From Eukaryota sp. TZLM1-RC (Eukaryota; Metamonada: BaSk clade), in contig JAUPSS010000003.1 in the NCBI GenBank assembly GCA_040285825.1, forward strand, positions 1,240,001 through 1,304,000: a stretch of 64,000 nucleotides of DNA. The letters are read 5' to 3'. The notes under the pieces are model-generated. The model did not search any database, had not been told where the DNA came from, and was given only the letters and a program-made list of their open reading frames with translations. The position numbers were made by a program, and so were the translations under genes. Positions 8,523 to 18,969 of the stretch are shown here, one piece after another; the first letter of the stretch is position 1, and the number at the start of each line of letters is the position of its first letter.

Positions 8523-11330
8523 ATGCCTAACTTTCTCTTTTCAAAAGAGGAACTGGTCTCAATGGTCAAGGATCAAAATTATTCGCTCTTGGAGAGCTTT
8601 GGTCACCAACAAGGAGTTGCTCAAGGTCTTTCCACTGACCTCAAAAACGGGCTCTCCAAAGAGGAACAACTGTCTTATTTTGCTGCCAGATTATCCACTT
8701 TTGGAGCTAATAAACTTCCTCAGAGCACACCCACTAGCTTCTTTTCTCTTGTTATACAGGCTCTCAATGATATCACGCTAATTATCCTTATCATTGCTGC
8801 ATTTGTCTCAATCACCTTGGGTTTATTGTTTCACGTGGATGGAGAAGATGATCACACGTATATAGAAGGCTTAGCCATATTATTCGCTGTTGTTGTAGTT
8901 ACTTTTGTTGCTGCACTCAATGATTATCAAAAAGAAAAACAGTTTAGATCCTTAAATGAGGCAGAAGCAGATAAAGAAGTTTCTGTAATTCGTTATGGAA
9001 AAGTATTCCAAATCTCTGTATTCTCTCTCTTAGTTGGGGATTTGGTTGTGCTCAGATCTGGTGACGTCATCTCTTGTGATGGTCTTGTTGTTTCCAGCTC
9101 ACAATTGACGATTGATGAATCATCAATGACTGGAGAATCTGATGCTGTTAATAAATCTGCCACAAAACCTTTCCTCCTTGCCGGTACCACTGTTATCAAT
9201 GGCTCTGGAACGATGCTAGTGACTGGCGTTGGTGAATCGACTGAATACGGTAACCTGCTCACAGGATTATCGTTAAATGAAAAGCAAAGTACACCACTGC
9301 AGGCAAAACTGACAAAGCTAGCGACTGATATTGGTAAAATAGGGATTGCTTTTGCTTTATTGACTTTTTTTGCTCTTCTTATTCCGTTTGTTTTTAACCT
9401 ACAAGAAGAACACGATTTACCCTTTATTATGGCTAACTTTACTAATTTTCTAGTCGTGGCCATCACTATTGTTGTAGTTGCTGTCCCAGAAGGCCTTCCA
9501 TTAGCAGTTACTATTTCTCTCGCTTATTCAGTCAAAAAAATGATGAAATTAAATAATCTTGTCCGTCATTTAGATGCTTGTGAAACTATTGGGTCTGCTA
9601 CTGTCATTTGCAGTGATAAGACTGGCACCTTGACTCAGAACCAAATGACAGTGGTTACTGGTCAGATTGGGCTTTTATATTACGAAACTTTACCAAAACT
9701 GAGTGTCCTTCCTAGAATACCTTCTTCATTATTAATCGACGGCATTTCCCTCAACTCTGACGCCTATCTCACCAAGGGGGAGAACGGTTTGGATAGAACA
9801 ATTGGGAGTCCTACAGAAGGCGCTCTGTTAAGTCTCCTTACCCAGTGGGGAGTAGATTTTGAGAGAATTAGAGAAGATTGCGAAAAGATTTCTACCCAGA
9901 CTTTTAATTCTAAAACCAAGCAAATGTCAACTATAGCGAAGAGTTCGTTTAACCAATCTGTTTATCTTCACATTAAGGGTGCTTCAGAGAGCGTTCTTCC
10001 TATGACCAAGTATTATCTTAACGAACAAGGGTTACCAGAGCCACTTACTCTAGCCTTGCAGAATAAGATGCAGGAGAGAATTAAGGATTTTGCCATTAAT
10101 GGATTGAGAACGATTGTTTTGGCTTGCAAAGATGTTTCTAATGAACCCCGCAATTCACTTTCTTCAGAATCATACACATCTGATGACCTCTGTTTTCTTG
10201 CAATCTTTGGAATTAAAGATCCTGCTAGAGTAGAAGTCCCCAGAGCCATTCAACAGTGTAGAAGGGCTGGCATTCAGGTAAAGATGGTGAGTGGGGATTT
10301 GCTTATGACTTGTAAACAAATTGCTACTGAAGTGGGCATTTTGACTGATGGAATTGCAATTGAAGCAAAAGATTTTCGAAACTTGAACGACAAGGAAATG
10401 GTGGAAATCTTACCCAGACTTCAAGTTTTAGCTAGAAGCCAACCTTCTGATAAGCAACTACTTGTGTCAAAGTTAAAGTTGCTTGGGGAGGTCTGCGCCG
10501 TCACTGGTGATGGAACTAATGATGCATCTGCTCTGAAAAAAGCAGATGTAGGTCTGGCCATGGGAATTCAAGGGACTTCTGTGGCAAAAGAGGCTAGTGA
10601 TATCATCATTTTAGATGATTCATTTGCATCCATTGTCAACTGTGTCCATTTCGGAAGAACTGTTTATAGAAATATTCAGAAATTTATTCAGTTTCAATTG
10701 ACTGTTAATCTTGTTGCTTTAATTCTATCTTTTCTTTCGGCCGTCACCCAAAAAGGGTTACCTATGAATCCAGTACAGTTGCTTTGGATTAATCTCATAA
10801 TGGACTCACTTGCTGCATTGGCCTTGGCTACTGAGCAGCCTACACCTGATCTCATGGAAGCTAGCCCTCCAAGGGTTAAGGATTCATTAATTAGTAAAGT
10901 AATGGTAAGGAATATTGTTGGACAGTGTGTCTTTCAGCTTTCAGTCCTTTTAATTTTACTTTATTATGGACATTTGTTTTTAAATGTTGAAGATGAATCA
11001 CTTTATCATTATACTTTTATTTTTACGACTTTTGTTTTTTGTCAAGTCTTTAATGAATTAAATTGTCGAAAGATTAGCAAGTCGAACGGTTCAATTTTTG
11101 ATAATTTACTTGGGAATAGGTTGTTTGTATTTGTTGTTGTTGGGACCATTATTGTTCAAATCGTCTTGGTGTCGGTTGGAGGGCAATTAACAAGAACCGT
11201 CCCTTTATCTCTAACTGCCTGGGTGGTTGCAATTGGTATAGGAATGCTTTCCATTCCAGTTGCTTGGTTTGTACAAATGATTGATGTAGATAAGAAAAGT
11301 GATGCCTTAAAGTATCGACTTGTACAATAG
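8523..11330 (+). CDS. P-type Ca2+-transporting ATPase, plasma-membrane (PMCA, P2B) type
   Basis: 935 aa. Drives Ca2+ out of the cytosol using ATP through an aspartyl-phosphate intermediate. Visible motifs: MTGES of the actuator domain (about residues 203-207), PEGLPLAV in TM4 (about 320), the phosphorylation site SDKTGTLTQ with Asp at residue 365, nucleotide-binding KGASE, and hinge GDGTNDASALKKADVG (about 659-674). Hydrophobic spans fit ten TM helices (two before the actuator, two around PEGLP, six at the C-terminus). The length fits PMCA-type pumps without the long calmodulin-binding tail, since the chain ends about 20 residues after the last span. The start is chosen because the frame opens with a soluble N-terminal segment of about 75 residues before TM1. 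A TAATAAAG signal follows at about 11,436. Confidence 0.95.
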   Translation: MPNFLFSKEELVSMVKDQNYSLLESFGHQQGVAQGLSTDLKNGLSKEEQLSYFAARLSTFGANKLPQSTPTSFFSLVIQALNDITLIILIIAAFVSITLGLLFHVDGEDDHTYIEGLAILFAVVVVTFVAALNDYQKEKQFRSLNEAEADKEVSVIRYGKVFQISVFSLLVGDLVVLRSGDVISCDGLVVSSSQLTIDESSMTGESDAVNKSATKPFLLAGTTVINGSGTMLVTGVGESTEYGNLLTGLSLNEKQSTPLQAKLTKLATDIGKIGIAFALLTFFALLIPFVFNLQEEHDLPFIMANFTNFLVVAITIVVVAVPEGLPLAVTISLAYSVKKMMKLNNLVRHLDACETIGSATVICSDKTGTLTQNQMTVVTGQIGLLYYETLPKLSVLPRIPSSLLIDGISLNSDAYLTKGENGLDRTIGSPTEGALLSLLTQWGVDFERIREDCEKISTQTFNSKTKQMSTIAKSSFNQSVYLHIKGASESVLPMTKYYLNEQGLPEPLTLALQNKMQERIKDFAINGLRTIVLACKDVSNEPRNSLSSESYTSDDLCFLAIFGIKDPARVEVPRAIQQCRRAGIQVKMVSGDLLMTCKQIATEVGILTDGIAIEAKDFRNLNDKEMVEILPRLQVLARSQPSDKQLLVSKLKLLGEVCAVTGDGTNDASALKKADVGLAMGIQGTSVAKEASDIIILDDSFASIVNCVHFGRTVYRNIQKFIQFQLTVNLVALILSFLSAVTQKGLPMNPVQLLWINLIMDSLAALALATEQPTPDLMEASPPRVKDSLISKVMVRNIVGQCVFQLSVLLILLYYGHLFLNVEDESLYHYTFIFTTFVFCQVFNELNCRKISKSNGSIFDNLLGNRLFVFVVVGTIIVQIVLVSVGGQLTRTVPLSLTAWVVAIGIGMLSIPVAWFVQMIDVDKKSDALKYRLVQ

Positions 11331-11554
11331 TTTTTAGTTTTCATCAGAAGTTTTTTTGTCAGGATTTTTTTAATTTAGACATTTGTAAATGTGCTTTTAC
11401 AATTTTAGCACATTTATTTAGTTTTTTCCGTCTCTAATAAAGTTTTTACTTTTCTGTAGCTCGAAACATTCTTGGCAAATAGTATTGGAGCATCACACAG
11501 CGTACATTAGTGAGACATCTACATAGATGTTGAAATTCCTGAAGTCACTCTGAA

Positions 11555-14500
11555 TTGAAATTCCCAAATAATAGCACATCTCCCCATAGCACCATATCAC
11601 GGATGATATCTGGAGATCTCACAGACCTCATCACAGACCTCCGATTAGCAGAACTACCGTATGAGCTCGTATCTAGCTTCACTTGTATACACTTTTCTGA
11701 TAGAGACTCAGTAATCTTATCTGAACTTTTTGATGATACAGACACAAATGTCCTCCAACAGCTTTGTTCTGCTATTCAATCACAAACAGAAGAATCTTTC
11801 CTCTTATCATTCCGTGACGCCAATGTCGATCCTCTAGCTCTTATTGTTGCGCTCAGTTACTTTCTTGTGGATCGTTCAATGCTTTCTCTCCTTTCCATCA
11901 AGGCCTACCTTTCCATTTTGGTCATGTCCTCCTCCAACGCAACTCGATTTTCCAATGTGTTCTTTGTCCAAGAATGCCTCGTCTTATTGGAACATTTCAC
12001 TCCACTCCTACATGAGGATACAGTTGATGTTTTCACCACCATATTGGCTTTGCTTTCCCATTTATCACCGTTATTTGCCAGAAACGAACAATTATTGACA
12101 AAGTATTTGTCAACTCTAACTACCATTTGCTCCTTTCCTTTTTCTTTTCAAAAATCAGATTTTCCTTTACCATCTGATCTTTTTTCCAATAATCAGATCA
12201 TATCACTTCCTTTCCCCTGCATTGAAGCATTCAATTGCCTTTTTTCTATTTGGAGTTATTTTAACCAATATTTAATAGATGTTGATGAAGAATTATTGGG
12301 AAATGTAGATGAATCTGATGAAGATGTTGTTAATTTCTTTTACAAGTTGTATGGTTCATTTGTACCAAGTTTGTTACTTTGTCCTACTGATTTAACCAAG
12401 AATGAACCCAAAACTGTTCTAACTCCACATTTGCTAGTTGTTAGTTCAATATTTTGTCAAATTGTGCAATATTTCGCCAAAATTCCCTCTGATCTTCTCT
12501 TTGATCCTGTCTTATCTCTATTACGAACTCTTTTGTCAAAATGCCCTCCAAGAGCAGATTGTAGGTCAAATGTATGCGAGATTCTGACCCTCCTTATTGA
12601 GCCACTTTCAGTACGTTATCAGTCAATCAAAATTTTGATCAGTTTCCTTTTACGTTTGACCCGCAATCAAACAGTTTCCAGTCGTTTGATTTCCGTTGAC
12701 GGTCTAGCCTCATTGTTGCCGTTTCTCTTGAATCCAAGCAACTTTGATGGTGAATCTTTCTATGACCTGTTTTGTGAAATTTTCCCTTCTGCGTTTGAAC
12801 GTTTGGCTGACGTATCTCCGTTTGTGAGAATCAGAAGTATTCATTTTTTAATTTCATTGTTCAAAATTTTGAAAAGTTCTACTGATCCAACGTTGATCTC
12901 TTCTATATTCAACTCTTTTTTAACCCCTGATGCACTCGACTCTATCATCATACGTCTACATGATCCAAAACCTTCTGTAAGGAAGACCGCTGTTTGCCTC
13001 CTTCCACATATTCTATTCCATCCTTCGACTCTTTCTTGCTTTAGAACCATGACATTTGATTGTTCTGCTGTGGTGAGAAAGCAAACTATTGTCGAATTGG
13101 GAAATCTTTTGGAACGATTTGACGAGGTTGGGGCTTCAACTCTTAGTGAGATTGGAATCACTGAAGATAGTGTTGATTGTTTGGTTCGAATTTTTGTAGA
13201 AAATATTCTCACGTTGTCTAATGATTCGGAAGCCTCTGTTAAATTAGCAATTATCAATAGTTTGCGTAATTTAATTCTTTCAAAAATTGGTCACGTTGAT
13301 CTTGAAGTTTCTTCGGTTTTCACAAGAATTCTTCGGTTTTTGAACCATTCTCATATTCCTCATCTTCATAATTTGATTGAATTTTTGATTGCCAAAGAAA
13401 AAGACAAGAAGCTTAACCTTTCCCAGGCCTTAAACTTTAACGAATCGATATCTGATGATTTTTTGAAAGGATTGCTGATTATATCAGTAGCTGTCTCTCG
13501 TTTTTTCCAAATCAAATTTCCCCTTGCATTACTCGAATCATCAATCATGCGTTTTCCTTTAATCATGAGCTACTTTTTTGATCCTAAATCACATTCAATC
13601 TCTCTTGTATCATCAAGGGCAACCAGCAATCTTATCTCCAGCTGCAAGGTTTCCCTTCAAGACACTTTCACCAACCCCAACCAAGCTCACTGCCTCATGA
13701 AGTGTTTATTCTTATTGAGTGATGATTCAATTACTAATTGGTGTGAAGGACTGCTGGAGAATTTGGCCATTGTTTTTGTAGAAACTTTTACGAATTTTGT
13801 CCAAAATAAGATTCACAACATTGACCAAAAGGTCGTCTGTAATCAATTATTTTTGATTGGCGAACTTTCTCTTGTAGTCAAAGTTAACCTTAAACTACTT
13901 GATCAAGTAGTTTCTATTCTTCATACCATTATAACCCCTGGGCAGTTACAGGCCGTCCCGGGTTCAATTCCCGGTGGTGCCACTTTTGAAGATTTAATTG
14001 CTCATTCTATTATAACCTTGGGTAAATTAATGTCAGTGTCAGAAGCAATTGCAAAGAAATCAGTAAATATCCTAGGTGCTCTTCTTGGAACAATCAAATC
14101 ATCAATCAAACCTGTTCCAATCACATCATCAAAAATAAGGGCAAACATTCTCATCGTCTTTTCCAACCTTTGTCAACGTTTCCCTGGACTTGTAGATGCC
14201 AGACTACAAGCAATCACTCAATGCTTGGCAGACGAATCTCTTGAAGTTTCTAAGGCAGCCTTGGCAGTAATTTCTTTAGGTCTAAAAGAAGATTTCCTTA
14301 AACTTCGACCAGCTCTTTATTTTAGGTTACTCTTTGCCTCTACGAGAGCACACTTAGCCGGGATAACAAGGGCTGTCATCTTCAGCGCTGTTGTCAATAG
14401 GTCACAAAGAAAAGGATTTTTAGTCGCTCAATTCGTTGACAGTTTATTTGTATTGAATGGACTCAACCCTTATAAACAAGGTTCCACATCAGCTTACTTT

Positions 14501-15427
14501 GAGATGCTACACGATGATGTTGGCATGTTCTCTTTACAGGGCACTTCCAATTCTGGAAAAAGAAGGTCTGCATATGCCACTGTGTTACAATTCCTTTCCG
14601 ATTCTGATAAGTTTAATGTGGCTAACAAGGTAGTTGAACTTTTAGGGGAATTTGCTGCTGGGGAGTTTTCTGTTATTGATCACGCAGATGTGATTTCTGA
14701 TTGCTTTTCAATTGTTTGTTCGAAAGAGGTTCGAATGGCCTCAATCTCTGATGTTGTTTCTGACAAACAGACTGATGTTGATGATTCTGAATCTCGTATT
14801 GATCAAGCAAATCAGCGAATGGTTACATCCCTGCTACGACAGAATCTGGCAGAACTTATTGTCCCAACATTTGCCTCTTTAAGAGTGAAATTGGGTCAGT
14901 ATAACAGCCCTTTATTAGGAGAATTGTTCGAGTGTTTGAATATCCTGCTGGACGAATTCTCCAATGATTTGGAGAAGGTTTTAGTTTCTGATAAACAGTT
15001 TGCTGATGAGGTTTTGCTAGAGAGAAGACTCAAAAAGGGAGATGAACATTCCTCTCCTGACCATGTTACTCCTGGTAGACGCTCTTTGGGAACACCTCAT
15101 CTCAATAAACTTAATCCTGAGGTTGTGTCTTCTGCAATGGTCAAGCTTTCTGCTGCCTCTATAGCAAGGTCACGAGTTCAATCCTCAGCCAGGACAAATT
15201 CTTCAAGACATGTTGCCACTCCACTTAGATCAGTTGATGGTGCTCCGGTTGCTTTGGAATCACCCGGTGTTCACCAGGTTGTCAGAAGGGATAGGGACAT
15301 TGAAGAGGAAGAAGAAGAAATTAGTGCTGTTCAGATTGCAGTTCCAAAACCACAATCAAAATCAAAGAAAAAGACAGATAAACCACCAGCCAGAAGAAGT
15401 TCACGGTTGAGGCGCAAGAATAAATAA
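11555..15427 (+). CDS. NCAPD3: condensin II complex subunit D3 (HEAT-repeat protein)
   Basis: 1290 aa, HEAT repeats throughout. Family role: the D-type HEAT subunit of condensin II, binding the kleisin and DNA to compact mitotic chromosomes. Support: the block AHSIITLGKL followed by AKKSV, then RANILIVFSNLCQRFPGLVD, LADESLEVSKAALAVI, FSLQGTSNSGKR and CSKEVRMA, and finally a DKQFADEVLLERRLKK segment, follows the order of the NCAPD3 C-terminal Cnd1 region. HDPKPSVRKTAV and DCSAVVRKQTIVELGNLL are typical mid-protein HEATs. The tail is basic and low complexity (RRSSRLRRKNK), as in nuclear chromatin proteins. ATG at 11,555 gives the longest frame; an inner ATG at 11,603 is a reasonable alternative. 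A GC-rich tRNA-like piece lies in frame at about 13,940-13,985. Confidence 0.9.
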   Translation: MKFPNNSTSPHSTISRMISGDLTDLITDLRLAELPYELVSSFTCIHFSDRDSVILSELFDDTDTNVLQQLCSAIQSQTEESFLLSFRDANVDPLALIVALSYFLVDRSMLSLLSIKAYLSILVMSSSNATRFSNVFFVQECLVLLEHFTPLLHEDTVDVFTTILALLSHLSPLFARNEQLLTKYLSTLTTICSFPFSFQKSDFPLPSDLFSNNQIISLPFPCIEAFNCLFSIWSYFNQYLIDVDEELLGNVDESDEDVVNFFYKLYGSFVPSLLLCPTDLTKNEPKTVLTPHLLVVSSIFCQIVQYFAKIPSDLLFDPVLSLLRTLLSKCPPRADCRSNVCEILTLLIEPLSVRYQSIKILISFLLRLTRNQTVSSRLISVDGLASLLPFLLNPSNFDGESFYDLFCEIFPSAFERLADVSPFVRIRSIHFLISLFKILKSSTDPTLISSIFNSFLTPDALDSIIIRLHDPKPSVRKTAVCLLPHILFHPSTLSCFRTMTFDCSAVVRKQTIVELGNLLERFDEVGASTLSEIGITEDSVDCLVRIFVENILTLSNDSEASVKLAIINSLRNLILSKIGHVDLEVSSVFTRILRFLNHSHIPHLHNLIEFLIAKEKDKKLNLSQALNFNESISDDFLKGLLIISVAVSRFFQIKFPLALLESSIMRFPLIMSYFFDPKSHSISLVSSRATSNLISSCKVSLQDTFTNPNQAHCLMKCLFLLSDDSITNWCEGLLENLAIVFVETFTNFVQNKIHNIDQKVVCNQLFLIGELSLVVKVNLKLLDQVVSILHTIITPGQLQAVPGSIPGGATFEDLIAHSIITLGKLMSVSEAIAKKSVNILGALLGTIKSSIKPVPITSSKIRANILIVFSNLCQRFPGLVDARLQAITQCLADESLEVSKAALAVISLGLKEDFLKLRPALYFRLLFASTRAHLAGITRAVIFSAVVNRSQRKGFLVAQFVDSLFVLNGLNPYKQGSTSAYFEMLHDDVGMFSLQGTSNSGKRRSAYATVLQFLSDSDKFNVANKVVELLGEFAAGEFSVIDHADVISDCFSIVCSKEVRMASISDVVSDKQTDVDDSESRIDQANQRMVTSLLRQNLAELIVPTFASLRVKLGQYNSPLLGELFECLNILLDEFSNDLEKVLVSDKQFADEVLLERRLKKGDEHSSPDHVTPGRRSLGTPHLNKLNPEVVSSAMVKLSAASIARSRVQSSARTNSSRHVATPLRSVDGAPVALESPGVHQVVRRDRDIEEEEEEISAVQIAVPKPQSKSKKKTDKPPARRSSRLRRKNK
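13958..13982 (+). other. tRNA 3'-half-like segment inside NCAPD3
   Basis: CCGGG-TTCAATT-CCCGG forms a perfect 5-bp T-arm with a consensus loop (B-box-like GGTTCAATTCC), followed by TGGTGCC and A as an acceptor 3' strand and discriminator, then CTTTT as in a Pol III stop. No matching 5' half (GGCACCA, A box) lies upstream, so it is not a complete tRNA gene. It encodes PGSIPGGA in frame. Confidence 0.5.
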
Positions 15428-15890
15428 CTATTTTCTAAATTATTTAATAAACTATGTATTTTTATTTTAGTGTTTATTGTCTGTTTTTATTACATTTTTT
15501 CCTTTTTATTGCACAATTTTAGTGAATTATAAGCAATAAATAATAGTTAATGTTTAAGCAAATTGATAACAGTTTGAACTTGGGATTCGACAAACAAACA
15601 CAAAAGGTGCAAGACTGAAGGTGACAAGATGTGTAAATAAGTTCTTGCATCTTTTTTTTTATTTATTTTGTAAGTTTGATTGCTTTGGGCTGAAAACTTA
15701 TGCCATCCAACTTATTAACCCCCTACTGTCTTTAATTCACCACTTACAACAACATAAATTGACATTCTATGTTATATGGCATGTTAAGCACAAATTTTCA
15801 TTGTTGATTAAAAAAATTTGACCACAAACGATTTTTTTTTATTTTTAATTTTTATTACAATAAAAAACAAACTATACGACAAGGTTAAAA
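15428..15890. other. intergenic, no gene seen
   Basis: AT-rich 3' flank of NCAPD3 with TTTAATAAAC near 15,443 and homopolymer runs. Short open frames here have no recognisable content. Confidence 0.45.
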
Positions 15891-18450
15891 TTCTATGTCT
15901 TTATAACCCAAATCAGCCAAGAAGAATTGACTGGAGGTTATTCTTTCATAAACGCGTCCAAGAGATAACAAAGCTGAAGATAATAAGGGAACAACACCAT
16001 TGAAAATTGAAAATACAATTATGTTTTGCCAAAAACTCTTCCAGTACGTTGTTTCGCAATTTCAACAAAATCATCCAGAAAAGACAAAGCAAGAGGTCCA
16101 AGCGTGCCATGAAGGGAAACTGCAAATGGATAGAGGACATAATGAGTATGCGATTCTGCATTCAAGGATAACAATTTTGCTTTGTATTTGTGAATTTTGG
16201 CTTCTTCGGAAACAGTTAAGGGGTTCCTATATTTTGAATGAGCCATTGGAATAAAAGAATCATTACATACATCAGTGGATCTCACATCTGTAATAATGGT
16301 AGTACCTTCAAGACCTTCAAGCATTAAATCACCTCTGTTTCGACCAAACGAATTCAAAGCATCTTCATCAACCAAACGGGAAAGTAAAGGTTTTAAATAG
16401 GAAACAATTCTGTGAGACTTGACTTTGACATACAATAGAGTTGATCTCTTACCGCACCATGAACTTTTGATCGGAAAGTAATAAAATGTTTACAATTGAA
16501 TAAATGATTTGGAGAGATTTTTGATCCACACTTACAAATCACATTATGGGGCACGTTATCAGGCCAAATAAAACAACGAAGGCGCGTTGTTCAAGAAAAT
16601 TCGGTATCATTTAAAAGGAGACCATAAATTTGAGGAATCTGCGTAATTAAACACGAAGAGGAACTGTTTTGGGCATCTAAAAAAAAATTTGCGAAAGCGG
16701 GATTAACTTTTTTGGCCGAGCCAAGACGAATATCAAAATTCAAGCCTTCAAAAATTATTGTTAATTTTTGTTGCAATTTTTTAACACAATACCTCAAATT
16801 AACTAGTGTTCTAAATGGTATTTCCTGTACGTTGTCGGGAAAGCATTTACTCTAAATTTCAGAGGCCAAACAATCAAGAGCATTTTGCAGGTCCCTGAGA
16901 AAATTATTGCTTTTTCAATTCAATAAATTAATATCAATGGGAAAACGGTTGCAAAATTCAAACACAAAATTTTTCCCTCCACCAAGAAAAGCAGCCTAAC
17001 AAAGAATAGACGATTTAGTGAAATTAATTCCACCAAAATTAGATGATGAAAATACATGACTTCGAATTAGTTCAGGATTGACATCAATCAAAGATGCAAA
17101 AAATATTGTTCTCAAATAGTTAAATGAGCAGCAAAACACACGTGAAAAATCAGGAGATGTTGTTCTTAAAATGTGAGTGTTTTGCCGGAGTAGCAAATTT
17201 TTAAGATAAAAAACTTAATATGTTTCTCAATTTCAAATGACGAAATTGTATCAAGTTCAGAACCCAATTTCATTAAAAGATTATTCAATTCTTCAGTAAT
17301 TTTTGGAACATTTCCAAGCCATCATCCTAGGAAACGAAAAGCATCTGAGGAATAGTTAAGAAAAGGAATTTCAACACCATCAATGGTTAATCTATCTTTA
17401 ACATTCCCTATGAGGAGACATTTGTCGGCATTAAGCAAAAGACCAATATCTCTGTAAAACAGTGAGGCTTCAGAAGCAATTTCATTTAAAACGCTCTTGG
17501 AGCATCTCAGACGGCAACTTAGTAATGTCAATCATGTACTTTTTGGTTTTGTGCTGGTTGTTCAGTGTCTTTTTGGAGTATTGACTACTAGTAGTGGAGT
17601 AGTTGGATGAGGAATTTCTGAATTGTCGTAGTATTTAGCTCATTTAATAAATTTAAAACATTTAATGGACCAATAATTGAGATATCATCCATGTATCCTA
17701 CTATCTTCAACATCGGATAGCGATTACTGAATTGAATCAAAGACTTGTGATTTGCTAAACAAAAGAGTAATGGCCCAAGGGGATCACCTTACTTAAGTCC
17801 GGAAAACGAAAATAAAATATGAGATTCATAAATTAGTTCACTGGCTTTACCATAAAATAAATAAAAATAGCTGGATAATTCTGGAAATTCTTTTTGGGTA
17901 ATATCATAAACTGCACTTCGATCTACAGAATTGAAAGCATTGTTGAAATTTAAATTGAAATTATAATTCTGATCATTAGAATTAAAAAATAAATCAGAAG
18001 TCAATGCAGCAACTGATTCCCCATCAATTGTTTTAATTCCAAATTGAAAAGGTGCTTGGAAGCAACACGATTAAACACAATTGCAGCAAAAAGACGAGTA
18101 ATTGATTCGCCAATGGCATGTGGACGAATTCCATCTGGTTTCTTACCATTTCCAGGTTTTATTAAGGCAATCAATCGAGCAGCTAGTAATTCAGTCGGGG
18201 GAATGGAATTAAGACAAACTAGATTTTGAAAATATTCAGCAAGATCGTCACATATTTCTGGAGCTTTTCTGCAAGCGGATTTCAAAATATCAAATGAAAT
18301 ACCAGATGGACCTGCTGCTTTACCTTTGGGAAGATGGTTGATCGCAGTCTGTACTTCAGATGAATTTATCGGAGCATCAATCCAAAACATACAAATTTTT
18401 GGCTTCTGACAACAGAAATTTTCCACAGGATGAAGACTTGTCAATTTTCT
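15890..18450 (-). mobile_element. LINE-type non-LTR retrotransposon, reverse transcriptase and C-terminus, decayed
   Basis: The minus strand carries, in order, RT words KGKAAGPSGISFDIL (about 18.3 kb), FNNAFNSVDR (17.95 kb, motif A), GLK-stop-GDPLGPLLF (17.8 kb, motif B) and GYMDDISIIG (17.69 kb, catalytic YMDD). A C-terminal region (16.0-16.45 kb) follows: RGDLMLEGLEG, ITDVRSTDVC, HYVLYPFAVSLHGTLG and KQRTGR. That C-terminal block recurs at least seven times in the window. It resembles the restriction-like endonuclease region of early-branching LINEs (R2/CRE/R4 type), which nick the target for target-primed reverse transcription; the endonuclease reading is inference. At least five stops or frameshifts make it inactive. 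Confidence 0.8.
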
Positions 18451-18615
18451 AATTGTTTAATGATTAAAAAAGAGGGATATTATTTTGGTATCATTGCCTA
18501 AACAACTAGGAGAATAACGTTCAAACTGATGTTATCCACATCAAGACACTCATCATCACGTCTCTGTTTTCAAGACAATTGTCTCTGTTTTGATGACATC
18601 AACATGGAACACTTG

Positions 18616-18670
18616 TGTTAGCTGGAGCTAAACGTGACTTTCCTCTTTTGGAAAGAGGATCACGTCATCA
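18616..18670 (+). repeat. 55-bp LTR-like block, first copy
   Basis: Begins TGTTAGCTGG and ends GTCATCA. The left flank (GGAACACTTG) is unrelated to the integrase end, so the array boundary falls exactly at the TG of the LTR. Later copies are at 20263-20317, 21911-21965 and 23559-23613. The purine tract AAAAAGAAAGAGAAGGCAG precedes the last three. Confidence 0.8.
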
Positions 18671-18969
18671 ATAGTTTAAATTGTATTTTGGTATATTTTT
18701 ATTTGATTTCTTATATTCTGTTCATAAACTTCTGTTTTTGTTTATGTTTAGTGCACGAAAAGCAACACTTGTTCTTAAAATTGGGATAGACAATGGTTCT
18801 CTAAAATATTCCCAAAATTTATTGAACTTTGGCAATCAACAAGGAAAATCGCTCAGTTGTTCACGATGCTGTTAGAGACCAACTATACGCTATGTGCAAA
18901 AGTCATCACATTGAAGCTTTTGCTGAAGCTCTTGTGCGTAACTTGTCATCTGAAAATGAAGATGAAGAT

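Noticed and set aside
8993-9466. 157-codon antisense frame in the Ca2+ ATPase
   Set aside because: Shadow of a strongly conserved sense frame; no motif of its own.
13900-13990. Complete tRNA gene inside NCAPD3
   Set aside because: Only the T-arm and 3' acceptor strand are present. No 5' acceptor strand, D-arm or A box upstream.
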